A DNA stretch of 64,000 bases from Xenorhabdus sp014467285 (GTDB lineage Bacteria > Pseudomonadota > Gammaproteobacteria > Enterobacterales > Enterobacteriaceae). The stretch lies in NCBI RefSeq assembly GCF_014467285.1, contig NZ_NKHR01000008.1, forward strand, positions 1-64,000, in the 5' to 3' direction. The notes under the pieces were generated by a model. That model made no database searches and was not told the origin of the DNA. It was given only the letters and a program-made list of their open reading frames with translations. Below are positions 34,324-43,084 of this stretch, piece after piece; within the stretch, counting starts at the first letter, position 1; the number at the start of each line of letters is the position of its first letter. The translations under genes were made by a program, and so were the position numbers.

Positions 34324-35292
34324 TTAAAGATCCTTCCTTTTATAAGGTTCTATATCCCCTTCTTTCCGCGTCTTAAGCAATTTTAAGATCCAGGTATATT
34401 GTTCAGGATTTGGCTTAACCAGCTCCTCTAATTCCTCATTCATACGGCGGGCAATATAAGCATCATCCTTTCCCGCAATATCGTCCATTGGTGGACGGAT
34501 ATAAATATCCAATTGATGAGTCTGACAGTTATAAACCGGAAATAGCGGGACAACAGCCGCACGGCAAACTTTCATTAATCGCCCGACCGCAGGCAGTGTT
34601 GCTTTGTAAGTAGCAAAGAAATCGACAAATTCACTGTGTTCTTCACCATGATCCTGATCGGGCAAATAATATCCCCAAAATCCTTCACGTATTGATGCAA
34701 TAAAGGGTTTAATTCCTGCGTCGCGGGAATGTAACTGGCCACCAAAGTGTTGGCGAGCCTTATTCCACAAATAATCAGCTACAGGATTGGATTGATGGTG
34801 AAACATGCCTGATACTTTTTGACCACGTGCTGCCAATAGCATGGCGGGAATATCAATGGCCCAACCATGTGGAACCATAACAATGACATTCTTACCCTGC
34901 TCTTTTAAGGTTTGTATAATCTCTTCACCATGCCATTGAGTGCGCTCAAGTGTCGATTTTTCCCCTCTCAGGCAAAGCTCCGCCAGCATAACAAAGGATT
35001 GGGGTGCGGTAGCAAACATGCGATCAATCAGGTCTTCGCGTTGCTGTTCTGTTAATTCAGGAAAACAGTAAATTAAATTGATTTTCGCCCTGCGGCGGGC
35101 ACTTTTCGCTTTTCTGCCCGCCCAAACACCAATTCTGGCCAACAAGGGATCACGCCATTTCACAGGAACATAAGCCAATCCTGCCAATACTCCTACGCCA
35201 GCCCAAATCCCCCAGTAACGGGGATGCAAATAAGATCGATGAAACTTCGGGATATATCCCAACTTACTATCTGTATTTTTCTCTTTATTCAT
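34324..35292 (-). CDS. lpxM: Lipid A biosynthesis myristoyltransferase LpxM (MsbB)
   Basis: A 322-residue inner-membrane acyltransferase that adds the last secondary acyl chain to Kdo2-lipid A. A membrane anchor at about 28-45 is followed by the LpxL/LpxM domain. The catalytic HX4D motif is HGWAID (in NVIVMVPHGWAIDIPAML), and the conserved GMFHHQSNPVADYLWNKAR and GFWGYYLPDQDHG segments follow. It lies between pykA and mepM as in E. coli. The terminator of mepM separates them. Confidence 0.95.
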   Translation of the reverse strand: MNKEKNTDSKLGYIPKFHRSYLHPRYWGIWAGVGVLAGLAYVPVKWRDPLLARIGVWAGRKAKSARRRAKINLIYCFPELTEQQREDLIDRMFATAPQSFVMLAELCLRGEKSTLERTQWHGEEIIQTLKEQGKNVIVMVPHGWAIDIPAMLLAARGQKVSGMFHHQSNPVADYLWNKARQHFGGQLHSRDAGIKPFIASIREGFWGYYLPDQDHGEEHSEFVDFFATYKATLPAVGRLMKVCRAAVVPLFPVYNCQTHQLDIYIRPPMDDIAGKDDAYIARRMNEELEELVKPNPEQYTWILKLLKTRKEGDIEPYKRKDL

Positions 35293-35352
35293 GGGCTAAC
35301 TCTGATGATTCCAATACTCGCTTTCAAAACGCAAGTTTCCAACAAAAAATAT

Positions 35353-35382
35353 AAAAGCGGATGATATCAATCATCCGCTTTT
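35353..35382 (-). terminator. Strong hairpin terminator after mepM
   Basis: AAAAGCGGATGAT-ATCA-ATCATCCGCTTTT, a perfect 13-bp stem with its own A/T flanks, typical of a bidirectional rho-independent terminator, between mepM and lpxM. Confidence 0.85.
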
Positions 35383-35413
35383 ATGTCTGTTAATTATCGA
35401 AAAACCTATACAT

Positions 35414-36730
35414 TCAATCTAGTAACAATTGAGGCTTAACGTCTTTAACCATTGCTATATATTCGGCACGTTCTTTACCACTTAAGCCACCGGAACGTGG
35501 TAGTTTTGCAGTGAGTGGATTAACCGGCTGTTGGTTATCCCAGAATTCAAAATGTAAATGCGGGCCAGTCGAACGGCCTGTATTTCCTGATAATGCAATA
35601 CGTTCGCCTCGTTTTATCTTCTGGCCTGGTTTTACCAATAATTTTCTCAGGTGCATGTATCGGGTTGTATATTGGCGACCATGCCTGATGGCGATGAAAT
35701 TACCAGCAGCCCCATCAAACTTAGAGACGATCACTTCTCCATCACCGACTGCCAAAACGGGGGTTCCTACTGGCATGGCAAAATCAACCCCTTTGTGTGC
35801 AGTGATCCGCCCGGTTACCGGATTTAAACGATGAGGGTTAAAAGGAGATGAAACCCTGAATTGTTTAGTCGTCGGAAAACGCAGGAAGCCACGTTCTAAA
35901 CCAGACGCATTACTATCATAAAAACGCCCGTCATTGGCACGGAAGGCGTAATAATCATTCCCGCCACTTTGTAAACGAACTCCTAATAATTGGCCCTGTT
36001 CACTTTTTCCATCGAGCATTTCACGGGACATCAACACAGAAAAACGATCACCTTTACGCAATTTACGGAAATCTATTTGCCATTGCAGCGCTTTTGTGAC
36101 TTCTCTGGCTTCACTACTCGTCAGCCCGGCAGTCAGCGCACTGCCATTAAAGCTGCCATCGATTGTTCCTGTGATAACACTGTTTTTCCATTCCCCTTTT
36201 TGAAATTCCTGCGTTTCTTTAAAGGTATCCCCTTCGCGGGTATAAGTGCGGGTTTCACGGCGTGATACATCCCACGTCAGTGTTTTTAAATTGCCATTTT
36301 CATCAATCGACCATGACAACGACTGACCAATACCTAAATTACGTAATGCCCCATATTGGTTCGCCAATAAAGCCACATCCGAGGAATCAATACCAAACTG
36401 AGTTAAAATAGAACTTAAGGTATCACCTTGGGAAACAACATATTGATGGGGAACATTTGCTGCTGTATCCGAACTCCCTTCTTCATCGCCAATTCCTTCA
36501 TCGGGGAACTGCTCATTAACATCTCCTGCTACATCATCTGTCGCATCAGGGAGAGTACTGGGAGTACTGATAATAATGTTACCTGCACGTTCTTCTTCCC
36601 GTTCATGGTAAATAACCGGCCTCCACACTGCGACAGCCAAAGTGACCAGCGTCAAAGAACCAAGCATGATCTTATGTGGTTTGGGCAGGTTGTTGTATAC
36701 CAAAACAATAGTTTTAGCTATTTGCTGCAC
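35414..36730 (-). CDS. mepM: Murein DD-endopeptidase MepM
   Basis: A 438-residue periplasmic peptidase that cuts peptidoglycan crosslinks to allow cell-wall expansion. It has a membrane anchor at about 20-38, a LysM-like domain (about 92-140; YVVSQGDTLSSILTQFGI), an intermediate domain and the M23 peptidase domain (about 305-405). The Zn ligands appear in HKGVDFAMPVGTPV and HLHFEFW, with GNTGRSTGPHLHFEF intact. The order mepM-znuA, divergent from znuCB, is the E. coli arrangement. Confidence 0.95.
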   Translation of the reverse strand: MQQIAKTIVLVYNNLPKPHKIMLGSLTLVTLAVAVWRPVIYHEREEERAGNIIISTPSTLPDATDDVAGDVNEQFPDEGIGDEEGSSDTAANVPHQYVVSQGDTLSSILTQFGIDSSDVALLANQYGALRNLGIGQSLSWSIDENGNLKTLTWDVSRRETRTYTREGDTFKETQEFQKGEWKNSVITGTIDGSFNGSALTAGLTSSEAREVTKALQWQIDFRKLRKGDRFSVLMSREMLDGKSEQGQLLGVRLQSGGNDYYAFRANDGRFYDSNASGLERGFLRFPTTKQFRVSSPFNPHRLNPVTGRITAHKGVDFAMPVGTPVLAVGDGEVIVSKFDGAAGNFIAIRHGRQYTTRYMHLRKLLVKPGQKIKRGERIALSGNTGRSTGPHLHFEFWDNQQPVNPLTAKLPRSGGLSGKERAEYIAMVKDVKPQLLLD

Positions 36731-36750
36731 TAATAAAATTCCTTATTGTA

Positions 36751-37707
36751 CTAATTCAGGCAGCTCGCGTATTGTTCCGACAACTGAGTTATAAATTTCA
36801 TATAGCTGTCGCTATCCAATACGATGCCACTTCCCAAAGGGTCAAGCACCCCGATACGTACACCAGTACCTTTTGCTACGGCATGAATGACGGCCGGCCT
36901 GAATTGAGGTTCAGCAAAAATACACTTCGCTTTCTGCTCAACCAATTGTGTTCGTATATAGTGTAATTTTTGTGCTCCCGGCTGTATTTCAGGATTAACC
37001 GTGAAAACGCCTATTGGAGCTAATTGGTAATGTTTTTCAAAATAGCCATACGCATCATGAAAAACAAAATACCCTTGTTTTCTTACAGGATTTAAAATAT
37101 TAGCAATATTCTTATCAGTTTGTATGAGCTGTCCATTGAATTTACGTAGGTTTACTTGTAATTGCTGCTTTTGTTGAGGGTACTGTTCAACAAGCCGATC
37201 ATATATTGCCTGAGCTGCTTTCTCCGCAATCTTTGGAGAAAGCCAAATATGCATATTATATTCACCGTGATGATGGTGTTCGTGATCAGTTTCATGTTTA
37301 GGCTGATTCGATTCAACTGAGTGATTATCATCTTCACTATTTTTCAACAACAATGGCTTGATTGTAGATAAATCAGCCAGTGCGAGTTGTTTGTTCTGAT
37401 CAATTCTGGCTATCGGCTTCGCCAAAAATGTTTCCATATCCGGGCCAATCCAGACAACCAAATCAGCTTGGTTGATTTTTCTAACATCCAAAGGCCGTAA
37501 AGCATAATCATGTGGAGAAGCGCCGTCAGGCAAAAGCACCTGAGTATTTGTTACACCATCAGCAATAGACGCAGCGATAAAACCCAATGGACGAATGGAA
37601 GTGACAACATCTGCCTGCGCAGAGCAATTCACTCCAGCCACTAATGCAGTAGCTAACGCAATTTTACGAAAATATTTATGCGCGTATTTCTGTGATTTGT
37701 GTAACAT
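36751..37707 (-). CDS. znuA: Zinc ABC transporter periplasmic binding protein ZnuA
   Basis: A 318-residue periplasmic zinc-binding protein. The signal peptide ends in SAQA (about 31-32). Zn ligands are expected at His 66 (GASPHDY), His 153 (NMHIWLSP) and the later His in FHDAYGYFEKHY. The His- and acid-rich loop (about 129-148, HETDHEHHHHGEY) is typical and helps zinc capture. It is divergent from znuCB across a Zur site. Confidence 0.95.
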   Translation of the reverse strand: MLHKSQKYAHKYFRKIALATALVAGVNCSAQADVVTSIRPLGFIAASIADGVTNTQVLLPDGASPHDYALRPLDVRKINQADLVVWIGPDMETFLAKPIARIDQNKQLALADLSTIKPLLLKNSEDDNHSVESNQPKHETDHEHHHHGEYNMHIWLSPKIAEKAAQAIYDRLVEQYPQQKQQLQVNLRKFNGQLIQTDKNIANILNPVRKQGYFVFHDAYGYFEKHYQLAPIGVFTVNPEIQPGAQKLHYIRTQLVEQKAKCIFAEPQFRPAVIHAVAKGTGVRIGVLDPLGSGIVLDSDSYMKFITQLSEQYASCLN

Positions 37708-37736
37708 AATATGAATATCCCATGCAGTAAATTGAG

Positions 37737-37755
37737 TAATGTTATATTATTACAT
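37737..37755. promoter_or_regulatory. Zur-type operator between znuA and znuCB
   Basis: TAATGTTATATTATTACAT is a near-perfect dyad resembling the Zur consensus in the 74-base divergent promoter. Zinc-loaded Zur repressing both znuA and znuCB is known for E. coli. Confidence 0.7.
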
Positions 37756-37781
37756 CACAATAATTCTGCAAGACTTTTAAC

Positions 37782-38555
37782 ATGCCAACTATGATCACTC
37801 TGAATATGATCACCCTAAAAAATATTACGGTTGAATTTGGTCACCGCAAAGTGCTGAATAATATTTCCTTCAATCTCAAACAAGGAAAAATTCTGACGCT
37901 CATTGGCCCAAACGGCGCGGGAAAATCGACTCTGGTTCGCGTTGTCCTTGGTTTAGTTCAACCCTCTTCAGGCACTATAGAACAGAGTCCGGCGTTAAAA
38001 ATTGGTTATGTTCCACAGAAGCTTAGCCTTGACCCGACATTACCTCTGACTGTTAAGCGCTTCATGATGCTAAGGCCCAACGTGAAATCAGCAGATATCA
38101 TGCCAGTATTAAATCGGGTCAACGCTGCCCATTTATTGGAGCAACCCATGCAAAAGTTGTCAGGTGGAGAAACTCAGCGAGTATTACTTGCCAGAGCCTT
38201 ACTCAATCACCCCCAACTTTTGGTTCTTGATGAACCGACACAGGGCGTTGATGTCAACGGTCAATTGGCACTTTACGATTTAATCAATCAAATCAGAACA
38301 GAACTGAACTGCGCTGTACTTATGGTATCCCATGATCTGCACTTGGTAATGGCGAAAACAGACGAAGTTTTATGCCTTAATCAACATATTTGCTGCTCTG
38401 GCACACCGGAAGTTGTATCAATGCATCCAGAATTTATCGCAATGTTTGGTCGCCACGGTGCGGAACAACTGGCGGTTTACCGCCATCACCATAATCATCA
38501 TCATGATTTAAAAGGAAAAGCGATTTTTAAAAACGGTGGAGAATCACGTCGATGA
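37782..38555 (+). CDS. znuC: Zinc ABC transporter ATP-binding protein ZnuC
   Basis: A 257-residue ABC ATPase. Walker A is GPNGAGKST (about 42-50), the signature LSGGETQRVLLARAL and the Walker B LLVLDEPTQGVD follow, with the H-loop in MVSHDLHLV. The C-terminus has the His-rich RHHHNHHHDLKG tail typical of ZnuC. ATG 37782 is used; ATG 37806 is less likely. The stop overlaps the znuB start (ATGA). Confidence 0.95.
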   Translation: MPTMITLNMITLKNITVEFGHRKVLNNISFNLKQGKILTLIGPNGAGKSTLVRVVLGLVQPSSGTIEQSPALKIGYVPQKLSLDPTLPLTVKRFMMLRPNVKSADIMPVLNRVNAAHLLEQPMQKLSGGETQRVLLARALLNHPQLLVLDEPTQGVDVNGQLALYDLINQIRTELNCAVLMVSHDLHLVMAKTDEVLCLNQHICCSGTPEVVSMHPEFIAMFGRHGAEQLAVYRHHHNHHHDLKGKAIFKNGGESRR

Positions 38556-39337
38556 TTGAATTATTACTTCCTGGCTGGCTGGCCGGAATGTTATTGGCAA
38601 TTGCCGCAGGCCCTCTCGGCTCTTTTGTTGTTTGGCGCAGAATGTCCTATTTTGGTGACACACTGGCCCACGCATCATTGCTCGGTGTTGCATTTGGTTT
38701 CTTACTGAATGTCAATCCATTTTATGCCGTTATTGCGGTTACACTCATATTAGCCATTATTTTAGTTTGGTTGGAAAAACGGCCTCAATTGGCAGTTGAT
38801 ACATTACTGGGTATTCTGGCTCACAGTTCGCTCTCACTAGGTTTAGTCGTCGTCAGCTTTATGACCAGTGTACGAGTCGATATGATGGCGTACTTATTTG
38901 GCGATCTTCTGTCTGTGACTTATGAAGATCTCTGGTTGATTGCGGCTGGTGTCGGGATTGTTGCCGGATTGCTGGCATGGCAATGGCGCGCCCTGCTTTC
39001 AATGACAGTCAGCCAGGATCTGGCCTTTGTTGACGGCATTAAAATTCAACGTCTGCGTGTTCTGTTGATGTTAGTAACAGCATTAACCATCGGGTTAGCG
39101 ATGAAATTTGTTGGTGCATTAATTATCACTTCTCTGCTGATTATTCCTGCCGCGACTGCCCGTCGCTTCTCCCGCACACCAGAGCAAATGGCTGTTTTTG
39201 CGATAATTGTCGGTATGCTTTCTGTCACAGGAGGATTAACTTTGTCGGCATTTTATAACACCCCCGCAGGGCCTTCGGTTGTGCTTTGTGCCGCGATGTT
39301 ATTTGCGCTGAGTTTAACGTCTAAGGCGAGAAGTTAA
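38552..39337 (+). CDS. znuB: Zinc ABC transporter permease ZnuB
   Basis: A 261-residue ABC-3 family permease with about seven to eight membrane helices. MIELLLPGWLAGMLLAIAAGPLGSFVVWRRMSYFGDTLAHASLLGVA is the start of the family. It overlaps znuC by four bases (ATGA), so the two are translationally coupled. It ends with LSLTSKARS. Confidence 0.95.
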   Translation: MIELLLPGWLAGMLLAIAAGPLGSFVVWRRMSYFGDTLAHASLLGVAFGFLLNVNPFYAVIAVTLILAIILVWLEKRPQLAVDTLLGILAHSSLSLGLVVVSFMTSVRVDMMAYLFGDLLSVTYEDLWLIAAGVGIVAGLLAWQWRALLSMTVSQDLAFVDGIKIQRLRVLLMLVTALTIGLAMKFVGALIITSLLIIPAATARRFSRTPEQMAVFAIIVGMLSVTGGLTLSAFYNTPAGPSVVLCAAMLFALSLTSKARS

Positions 39338-39501
39338 TATACCAACTGAAAGCATTGTTTTAATCCATCCTTAAACTCTGCTTTCAGTTCAGGCAATATT
39401 TCAATAATTCCTTCAATGTATAAGCACTTTTGTCGGCTTACATATTGATGCTAAGTTCCGGCTCTTAGTGATTAACCTGAACGGGTATATTAGAATGATT
39501 A

Positions 39502-40509
39502 TTATTCGCTTTCCTTGCTCAATCCAAAATGCCGATAGGCATGATTGGTCGCAATTCTTCCGCGTGGCGTTCGTTGAATAAATCCTTGTTGGATCAGAAA
39601 AGGCTCCAGTACGTCTTCTATCGTTTCCCGTTCTTCACCAATCGCCGCGGCCAGATTATCCAATCCAACGGGGCCACCCATAAATTTATCAATAATGGCA
39701 ACCAGTAACTTGCGATCAAGATAATCAAACCCGGCTGAATCCACACTCAGCATATCAAGGGCTTTAGCGGCAATGTCTCCATTCACTGAACCATCGCCTT
39801 TTACTTGAGCAAAATCACGCACGCGACGCAGCAAGCGGTTTGTAATGCGGGGAGTGCCACGGGAACGCATCGCGATTTGCCTTGCCCCATCATCCGAGAT
39901 CCCTAATCCCATATAGTGAGCGCTGCGGGAAACAATGCTCTGCAAATCATCGACGTTATAAAATTCAAGGCGTTGCACAATCCCGAATCGATCACGCAAT
40001 GGCGAAGTCAGAGAACCCGCGCGCGTGGTAGCACCGACCAGTGTAAAAGGGGGAAGATCAATCTTGATTGAGCGGGCAGCAGGACCTTCTCCAATCATGA
40101 TATCCAGTTGGTAATCTTCCATTGCAGGATAAAGAATTTCTTCTACAACCGGTGATAAACGGTGAATTTCATCAATGAACAGCACATCATGGGGTTCGAG
40201 GTTAGTCAGCATGGCGGCAAGATCGCCGGCCTTCTCCAGCACTGGCCCTGAAGTGGTGCGAAGATTAACCCCCATTTCATTCGCAACAATATTTGCCAAC
40301 GTGGTTTTACCCAATCCGGGGGGGCCAAAAATCAGCAGGTGATCCAGTGCATCACCACGTTGCCGCGCAGCCTGAATAAAAATTTCCATCTGCTCACAAA
40401 CATGAGGTTGCCCAACATATTCAGACAAAAACTTGGGGCGAATAGCGCGGTCAATGGCTTCATCATCTTGCAGAATTTCTGCCGAAACCAGGCGATCAGC
40501 TTCAATCAT
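39502..40509 (-). CDS. ruvB: Holliday junction branch migration ATPase RuvB
   Basis: A hexameric AAA+ motor that drives branch migration with RuvA. Walker A is FGPPGLGKTTLA, Walker B is VLFIDEIHR, and sensor motifs GATTRAGSLTSPLRDRFG and RGTPRITNRLLRRVRDF follow; a winged-helix domain is at the C-terminus. ATG 40509 is used (MIEADRLVSAEIL, AGGAG 7 bases ahead); a GTG one codon upstream is in frame. It follows ruvA by 16 bases. Confidence 0.96.
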   Translation of the reverse strand: MIEADRLVSAEILQDDEAIDRAIRPKFLSEYVGQPHVCEQMEIFIQAARQRGDALDHLLIFGPPGLGKTTLANIVANEMGVNLRTTSGPVLEKAGDLAAMLTNLEPHDVLFIDEIHRLSPVVEEILYPAMEDYQLDIMIGEGPAARSIKIDLPPFTLVGATTRAGSLTSPLRDRFGIVQRLEFYNVDDLQSIVSRSAHYMGLGISDDGARQIAMRSRGTPRITNRLLRRVRDFAQVKGDGSVNGDIAAKALDMLSVDSAGFDYLDRKLLVAIIDKFMGGPVGLDNLAAAIGEERETIEDVLEPFLIQQGFIQRTPRGRIATNHAYRHFGLSKESE

Positions 40510-40525
40510 CACTTAACTCCTGAAA

Positions 40526-41146
40526 TTACAGAGCCGCCCGAAGCGCTTCTCGAATAAGAGTTTCACAATCTGCACCCGGTTTAGCGACTTTGCTTACCAT
40601 TCGGCTGGCTTCCTGTGGTTTATATCCCAAAGAAACCAGTGCGGCTACGGCTTCTGCTTCAATATCAGCATCGGAATTTGTCTGTTTGGCAGCAGCAGGC
40701 AAATTAATGTCACTACTTTGATTAAACAGATCGCCATTCAGCCCTTTAAAGCGATCTTTCATTTCGACTACCAACCTTTCAGCCGTTTTTTTGCCGACTC
40801 CCGGCAGTTTGACCAATGAAGCAATAGATTCCTGTTCAATAGCAGTCACAAATTGCTGGGCGGACATGCCAGAAAGGATCGCCAGAGCCAGTTTAGGCCC
40901 GACACCATTCACTTTCACCAACTCACGGAACAGCGCACGCTCTTGTTTATCATTAAACCCATATAATAATTGGGCATCTTCACGCACAATAAATTGTGTA
41001 AATAAAATGGCTTCTTGGCCAATTTCAGGAAGTTCATAAAAACAGGTCATTGGCATATGAACTTCATAACCGACACCATTGCTGGTTTCCAATAAAACCA
41101 ACGGTGGCTGTTTTTCCAACACGGTTCCTCTCAAACGCCCTATCAC
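40526..41146 (-). CDS. ruvA: Holliday junction-binding protein RuvA
   Basis: A 206-residue protein that binds four-way junctions as tetramers and loads RuvB. The OB-fold (about 1-62; MIGRLRGTVLEKQPPLVLLE), the helix-hairpin-helix region (LVKVNGVGPKLALAILSG and LVKLPGVGKKTAERLVVEM) and the C-terminal RuvB-binding domain (EAVAALVSLGYKPQEASRMV) are all visible. It is transcribed with ruvB. Confidence 0.96.
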   Translation of the reverse strand: MIGRLRGTVLEKQPPLVLLETSNGVGYEVHMPMTCFYELPEIGQEAILFTQFIVREDAQLLYGFNDKQERALFRELVKVNGVGPKLALAILSGMSAQQFVTAIEQESIASLVKLPGVGKKTAERLVVEMKDRFKGLNGDLFNQSSDINLPAAAKQTNSDADIEAEAVAALVSLGYKPQEASRMVSKVAKPGADCETLIREALRAAL

Positions 41147-41225
41147 TGTTTACCCCCTGAAAATGAAAATAAATTGTTCCGCTAGCTTATAGCACAAAAA
41201 AGGCTGGACGTATATCCAGCACAAA

Positions 41226-41747
41226 CTATTTCAGACGCCCTCGTGTTAAATTTAACCGCGCATCACCGACCCGCAGTAAATTTTGGCTGAAATGACAGTG
41301 CGTAATAGCAATTGCCAGAGCATCGGCGGCGTCGGCCTGCGGATCAGCAGATAATTTCAGCATCGAACGTACCATGTGCTGAATCTGGCTTTTTTCGGCG
41401 GCTCCCGTACCAACCACAGTTTGTTTAACCTGACGGGCCGCATATTCAAATACGGGAATGGATTGGTTCGCAGCGGCCACAATTGCCACACCGCGCGCCT
41501 GCCCCAGTTTCAAGGCTGAATCTGCATTTTTTGCCATGAAAACCTGCTCTATCGCAAAAGCATCGGGCTGGAATTGTGTGATGATTTCGGTAACGCCGGC
41601 ATAAACCCTCTGCAAACGAGTGGGTAAGTCATCGACTTTTGTTCGAATACAACCGCTACCGAGATAAATAAGCTGTCGTCCATGCTGGCGAATCACGCCA
41701 TACCCCGTGACTCTGGAGCCGGGATCAATACCTAGAATAATCGCCAT
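41226..41747 (-). CDS. ruvC: Crossover junction endodeoxyribonuclease RuvC
   Basis: A 173-residue RNase H-fold resolvase. The catalytic acids are visible as Asp in GIDPGSRVTGYG, Glu in AIEQVFMAKN and the Asp pair in QADAADALAIAITH. It precedes ruvA by 79 bases and follows yebC, as in E. coli. Confidence 0.96.
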   Translation of the reverse strand: MAIILGIDPGSRVTGYGVIRQHGRQLIYLGSGCIRTKVDDLPTRLQRVYAGVTEIITQFQPDAFAIEQVFMAKNADSALKLGQARGVAIVAAANQSIPVFEYAARQVKQTVVGTGAAEKSQIQHMVRSMLKLSADPQADAADALAIAITHCHFSQNLLRVGDARLNLTRGRLK

Positions 41748-41812
41748 ATCGAATTATCTATTCGCCTGAATACTCGCCCAAATATCCGCCTATGATATGG
41801 GATAAAAACGTT

Positions 41813-41861
41813 AGAGAAAGTGCCCTGATATCCTTAAAGATAAGGAACACTTTCTCTACGC
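41813..41861 (-). terminator. Composite hairpin between yebC and ruvC
   Basis: An outer stem GAGAAAGTG/CACTTTCTC encloses the inner stem TCCTTA-AAGA-TAAGGA, in the gap between two co-directional genes. It may reduce read-through from yebC into ruvC. Confidence 0.55.
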
Positions 41862-41879
41862 CGTGAACCCTAATAAAAA

Positions 41880-42623
41880 TTACAGCAGTGCTGCAACTTC
41901 ATCAGAGATTTCACCATTATGATAAACCTCTTGAACATCGTCAGAATCTTCAAGCATATCGATCAGACGAAGTAATTTAGGTGCAGTTTCTGCATCCAGT
42001 TCTGCTTTGGTAGATGGGATCATAGAGACTTCAGCAGAATCAGCCTTGAAGCCTGCTGCATCCAGTGCATCTTTAACATCACCGAAGCTTTCTGGAGTAG
42101 TATAGACGTCAATTGCGCCATCATCATAAGTTTCAACGTCATCCGCACCTGCTTCCAACGCTGCTTCCATCACTGCATCTTCATCCAAGCCCGGCGCATA
42201 GGAAATCACCCCTTTCTTGGTGAACAGATAAGAAACAGAACCATCAGTCCCCAAGTTCCCGCCGGTTTTGGTGAACGCATGACGAACGTCAGAAACAGTA
42301 CGGTTACGGTTATCACTTAAGCATTCAACCATCACCGCTGTACCACCCGGACCGTAACCTTCATAAATGATGGTTTCCATGTTATCTGAATCATCATTGC
42401 CAACACCACGGGCAATTGCACGGTTCAGGGTATCGCGAGTCATGTTGTTGGACAACGCTTTATCGACTGCCGCACGCAAACGTGGGTTAGATACGGGATC
42501 ACCGCCACCTAAACGTGCAGCCGTTACCAATTCACGGATAATTTTGGTAAAAATCTTACCGCGTTTTGCATCCTGCGCAGCTTTGCGGTGTTTCGTATTG
42601 GCCCATTTACTATGACCTGCCAT
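41880..42623 (-). CDS. yebC: YebC family regulatory protein
   Basis: A 247-residue protein of the YebC/TACO1 family. MAGHSKWANTKHRKAAQDAKRGKIFTKI is the invariant start, followed by RAAVDKALSNNMTRDTLNRAIARG and YEGYGPGGTAVMVECLSDNRNRTVSDVRHAFTK. Members have been reported as transcription factors and, more recently, as translation factors that help ribosomes through difficult sequences. It sits between nudB and ruvC as in E. coli. Confidence 0.96.
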   Translation of the reverse strand: MAGHSKWANTKHRKAAQDAKRGKIFTKIIRELVTAARLGGGDPVSNPRLRAAVDKALSNNMTRDTLNRAIARGVGNDDSDNMETIIYEGYGPGGTAVMVECLSDNRNRTVSDVRHAFTKTGGNLGTDGSVSYLFTKKGVISYAPGLDEDAVMEAALEAGADDVETYDDGAIDVYTTPESFGDVKDALDAAGFKADSAEVSMIPSTKAELDAETAPKLLRLIDMLEDSDDVQEVYHNGEISDEVAALL

Positions 42624-42649
42624 GAAAATATCTCCGATAAAACAGTAAA

Positions 42650-43084
42650 CTAAATAACAAATTCTTCAATCGCCTGCCGATTGCTCCATGACTTCGTCAG
42701 GCTGGCCGCTTCTTCAACTGCCAGCCAGTGATAAGCCAAATGTTCAGTCAACAGGATTTCCCGCTCCTCAGGTAACGCCAGCGAGAACCAATGTTCTTTA
42801 TTGCGCGTCACACCCGGAGCATAGCGATATCGCAAATGTGAGAAAATCTCATAATAAATACAGCGTTGGCAATCCGTCAGTTCAAGATCTTCATTGACAA
42901 TATCAATACCTATCTCTTCCTGTACTTCACGCAACGCTGCTTCCCACGGCTTTTCACCCTCTTCAAGGCTACCCGTTACGGATTGCCAAAATTCAGGATC
43001 ATCCCGTCGCTGTAACATCAGCACCCTTTTGCTGTTAGCGGCATAAATCATAACCAATACAGATTCAGGGCGCTTATAAGCCAT
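42650..43084 (-). CDS. nudB: Dihydroneopterin triphosphate diphosphatase NudB
   Basis: A 144-residue Nudix hydrolase that removes pyrophosphate from dihydroneopterin triphosphate in folate synthesis. The Nudix box is GSLEEGEKPWEAALREVQEEIGI (about residues 38-60) with all key Glu residues; the start MAYKRPESVLVMIYA matches E. coli. The start codon overlaps the aspS stop codon (TAATG), so translation is coupled. Confidence 0.95.
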   Translation of the reverse strand: MAYKRPESVLVMIYAANSKRVLMLQRRDDPEFWQSVTGSLEEGEKPWEAALREVQEEIGIDIVNEDLELTDCQRCIYYEIFSHLRYRYAPGVTRNKEHWFSLALPEEREILLTEHLAYHWLAVEEAASLTKSWSNRQAIEEFVI